Below are positions 50,283-52,652 of a stretch of 52,652 nucleotides of DNA, piece after piece. The translations under genes were made by a program, and so were the position numbers. The notes beneath the pieces were generated by a model. It saw nothing but the letters and a program-made list of their open reading frames with translations. It was not told the origin of the DNA and ran no database searches. Source of the stretch: Candidatus Hydrothermus pacificus (lineage in GTDB: Bacteria > Hydrothermota > Hydrothermia > Hydrothermales > Hydrothermaceae); NCBI GenBank assembly GCA_002011615.1, contig MTOH01000003.1, positions 1 through 52,652 of the forward strand, written 5' to 3'. Position 1 is the first letter of the stretch, and every line of letters starts with the position of its first letter.

Positions 50283-51556
50283 CAATTTTAGTCGCGATAA
50301 TTGTATTTGGATTACTCATAATTGTTCATGAATTTGGACATTTTATAATTGCCAAATTTAAGGGATGCAGAGTTCTTGCTTTCAGTATAGGTTTTGGTCC
50401 AAAACTTATAAAAAAGCGTTTTGGAGAAACCGAGTTCAGCCTCTCCCTTATCCCTTTTGGAGGATATGTTAAGTTATTTGGAGAAAATGAAGAGGATAGG
50501 GAGAAAAAAGACAGCTTCTTTATGAAACCCTATTCAACAAAGGTTCTGGTAATCATCGGAGGGGCACTTTTTAACTTTATCTTCGCATGGTGCCTCTATA
50601 CTATCTTTTATACATTTATAGGAACAAAGAGTATAAAAACCAATCTAATTGCACCACCTCCTGAGAACTCCCCTGCACAAAAAGCAGGAATAAAAGAGGG
50701 AGATAGAATAATTTCCTGTAATGGTAAGGAATTTGAATCATGGGAAAAATTTCTGGCACAGATTCAGAAAGGGGAAAAATTAAAAATCTCGATTGAAAGG
50801 CAAAAGGATACCCTTTTATTTGAAATAACTCCCTTTTTTGATGAAAAAAAGGGGATTTATGAAACAGGTCTTTATCCATTGATACCTCCTGTAGCAGGGG
50901 AAATTGTCAAAAACTCTCCTGCTTTTAACGCAGGTATAATGGAAGGTGACACATTTCTGAGTATAAATGGAGAAAAAATTATAAAATGGGACGATATGGT
51001 AAGCATTGTGGAAACTCTGGCCGGTAAAAAGGTCGTTCTTGAAGTAAAAAGGGAGAACAAGATAATCAACATAGAGGCTGTCCCTGAAATTCATAAAATA
51101 GAAAATAAAGAGGTGGGCAAACTGGGAATATATCCTCCATTTAAAGTTGAAAAACATTCTTTTTTCGGATCCATGCTGCTTGCTCTTTTAAAAATATGGG
51201 ATATAATTTACAGAACATTCCTTGTAATAGGGGGACTTTTTATAAGAAAATATCCTCTTTCCAGTCTCGGGGGTCCAATCCTGATAGGCAAAATGATAGG
51301 GGAAAGTGCCAGAATAGGGCTTGATGCTCTTATCTCTTTTGTCGCATTTATATCAACCGAACTTGCGATTATAAACTTATTACCAATTCCCGCTCTTGAT
51401 GGAGGACAGCTAACAATTTTTACAATTGAAAAAGTAATAAGAAGAAGGCTTTCAAAAAGCGTTCAGATGATAATCCAGGCAATAGGATTTGGAATAATAA
51501 TCGCAATAGCAATATTTGTAACTTTTCTGGATATAAAAAGGATTTTTATAAAATGA
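50279..51556 (+). CDS. rseP: Site-2 protease RseP (M50 intramembrane zinc protease)
   Basis: 425 residues. HEFGH in the first membrane helix (about 18-22) provides the zinc ligands, the third ligand lies in LLPIPALDGGQL (about 375-386). Two PDZ domains (about 115-190 and 200-275; SPAQKAGIKEGDRI and SPAFNAGIMEGDTF) sit in the periplasm. The usual substrate is an anti-sigma factor or signal-peptide remnant. The dxr-rseP order is common in bacteria. Next gene starts four bases before its stop. Confidence 0.95.
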   Translation: MTILVAIIVFGLLIIVHEFGHFIIAKFKGCRVLAFSIGFGPKLIKKRFGETEFSLSLIPFGGYVKLFGENEEDREKKDSFFMKPYSTKVLVIIGGALFNFIFAWCLYTIFYTFIGTKSIKTNLIAPPPENSPAQKAGIKEGDRIISCNGKEFESWEKFLAQIQKGEKLKISIERQKDTLLFEITPFFDEKKGIYETGLYPLIPPVAGEIVKNSPAFNAGIMEGDTFLSINGEKIIKWDDMVSIVETLAGKKVVLEVKRENKIINIEAVPEIHKIENKEVGKLGIYPPFKVEKHSFFGSMLLALLKIWDIIYRTFLVIGGLFIRKYPLSSLGGPILIGKMIGESARIGLDALISFVAFISTELAIINLLPIPALDGGQLTIFTIEKVIRRRLSKSVQMIIQAIGFGIIIAIAIFVTFLDIKRIFIK

Positions 51557-52614
51557 AAGGCTTGATTCTTTCAGGTGGTAAAGGCACCAGGCTAAGACCC
51601 ATTACCCATACCTCTGCCAAGCAGTTAATACCTGTTGCAAATAAACCCATTTTATTCTACAGCCTTGAAGCAATGCAGGAAGCAGGTATTAAAGAAGTGG
51701 GTATAGTTGTCGGAGACACATGGAAAGAGATAAAGGAAAGCGTAGGTGATGGTAACAAATGGAACCTGAATATAACTTATATACATCAGGAAGCTCCTCT
51801 GGGTCTTGCTCATGCTGTGATGATTTCTCAAGATTTTCTGGGAAAAGAGCCTTTTGTAATGTATTTAGGGGATAATATTCTTAAAGAAGGTATAAAGAGA
51901 TTTGTCAATGAATTTGAAAGAGACCTACCTGATGCCCAGATATTTGTTGCAGAAGTGACTAACCCTCAGGATTTCGGGGTTGTGGTTATCAAGGATAACA
52001 GAATAACAAAATTAATTGAGAAACCCAAAAAACCACCTTCTAATCTTGCTCTTGTAGGGGTATATATATTTACCAGTCAGATATTTGAGGCGGTTAAAAA
52101 CTTAAAACCGTCATGGAGAGGAGAATATGAAATAACAGATGCTATAAACTGGCTCCTGAACAAAAAATATAAAGTTAATCATTTAAGGGTGAAAGGCTGG
52201 TGGAAAGATACAGGAAGACCCGAAGACCTTTTAGAAGCAAACAGAATCCTGCTTGAGGACATTACAAGGGAAATAAAAGGCAAAGTTGTGAACTCCAGTA
52301 TAAAGGGAAGAGTTATTATAGAGGAAAATTCAACTATTGAAAACTCTCATATAAGAGGACCTGTTGTAATAGGTAAAAATTGTATTATAAAAGAAAGTTA
52401 TATAGGCCCTTTTACGTCAATAAATAATAAATGCGAGGTGATAAAGACAGAATTAGAAGATTGCATAATAATGGAAGGGAGCAGGATATTGGATATTAAT
52501 GGAAGAATAGAAGAAAGTATAATAGGCAAAGAAGTTTTAATCAAAAGAAACGATTCTAAAAGAACAGTTAAAAAATTTGTGCTCGGTGACCACTCAATAA
52601 TAAATCTTGATTGA
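51553..52614 (+). CDS. Sugar-1-phosphate thymidylyltransferase, long (LbH) form
   Basis: 353 residues; makes dTDP-glucose or a related sugar nucleotide for polysaccharides. Nucleotidyltransferase domain with SGGKGTRLRPITHTSAKQL (about 6-24), LGDNIL (about 98), VEVTNPQDFGVV region and EKPKKPPSNLALVGVY. Residues about 235-353 form a left-handed beta-helix (repeated I-x-x-S hexapeptides, e.g. VVIGKNCIIKESYIG), the long RmlA variant typical of Archaea and some bacteria. Last gene in the window; only 38 bases follow. Confidence 0.92.
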   Translation: MKGLILSGGKGTRLRPITHTSAKQLIPVANKPILFYSLEAMQEAGIKEVGIVVGDTWKEIKESVGDGNKWNLNITYIHQEAPLGLAHAVMISQDFLGKEPFVMYLGDNILKEGIKRFVNEFERDLPDAQIFVAEVTNPQDFGVVVIKDNRITKLIEKPKKPPSNLALVGVYIFTSQIFEAVKNLKPSWRGEYEITDAINWLLNKKYKVNHLRVKGWWKDTGRPEDLLEANRILLEDITREIKGKVVNSSIKGRVIIEENSTIENSHIRGPVVIGKNCIIKESYIGPFTSINNKCEVIKTELEDCIIMEGSRILDINGRIEESIIGKEVLIKRNDSKRTVKKFVLGDHSIINLD

Positions 52615-52652
52615 AAAATAAATCCTGAAAATTTTCCCTATATAAAACACGG

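Noticed and set aside
1-52652. tRNA, rRNA or riboswitch
   Set aside because: No cloverleaf, rRNA core or known riboswitch consensus was seen in any intergenic region; nearly all gaps are too short.

Overview
The window is AT-rich bacterial chromosome, densely packed with genes. It suggests a Gram-negative (diderm) anaerobe: there is a Kdo transferase (WaaA), several predicted outer-membrane barrels including a PorV-like one, RseP, and secreted proteins ending in type IX-like C-terminal sorting domains. Together with the Gld-type ABC operon and the low GC this points to the FCB group or a neighbouring uncultured lineage (WOR-3/Stahlbacteria or Hydrothermae would fit). That placement is inference. 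I see no tRNA, rRNA or CRISPR array.

Layout. 1-3.4 kb is a scarred region: a cytochrome c nitrite reductase C-terminal fragment, a glycoside hydrolase cut off at a palindrome, an LVIVD-repeat secreted protein and a decayed DDE transposase. 3.4-8.1 kb holds a four-gene operon of two DUF35 proteins and two thiolase-like proteins that have lost the thiolase catalytic residues, plus an acyl-CoA dehydrogenase. 8.3-12.5 kb is a Gld-type ABC exporter operon (ATPase, permease, GldG-like, DUF4340). 12.5-21.6 kb (minus strand) has a TlpA-like lipoprotein split by one in-frame stop, an envelope operon (beta-propeller-like, M23 peptidase-like, DUF72), a CopD-like membrane protein with HemE, a barrel/regulator/membrane-protein operon, and a CPBP protease. 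21.9-27.4 kb encodes a compact NAD-linked formate dehydrogenase (NuoE-NuoF fusion plus FdhA).

27.4-40.9 kb is one minus-strand run of twelve genes with gaps of at most 26 bases or overlaps: proline dehydrogenase, DUF58, BatA-like, CheB, SufS, MBL-fold, PriA, DUF1571, MnmA, GuaA, WaaA, LipB. From 41.0 kb a divergent plus-strand run holds a TGS GTPase, ThiI-rhodanese and a secreted CocE-like hydrolase, then a PorV-like protein, a CTP-dependent lipid kinase-like protein, a PpiC chaperone, TyrS, Dxr, RseP and a sugar-nucleotide transferase.

The strongest observation is a promoter architecture. At least six operons start with TTGnnn, an 18-base spacer, TATAAT, then 6-7 bases directly to ATG or GTG, which predicts leaderless mRNAs. 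Other operons have ordinary leaders with AGGAGG Shine-Dalgarno sites. Other points of interest are the non-thiolytic thiolase/DUF35 operon, the single-stop broken lipoprotein, the 21-bp repeat plus 19-bp palindrome upstream of the thiolase-like operon, and sorting-domain cargo next to a PorV homologue.
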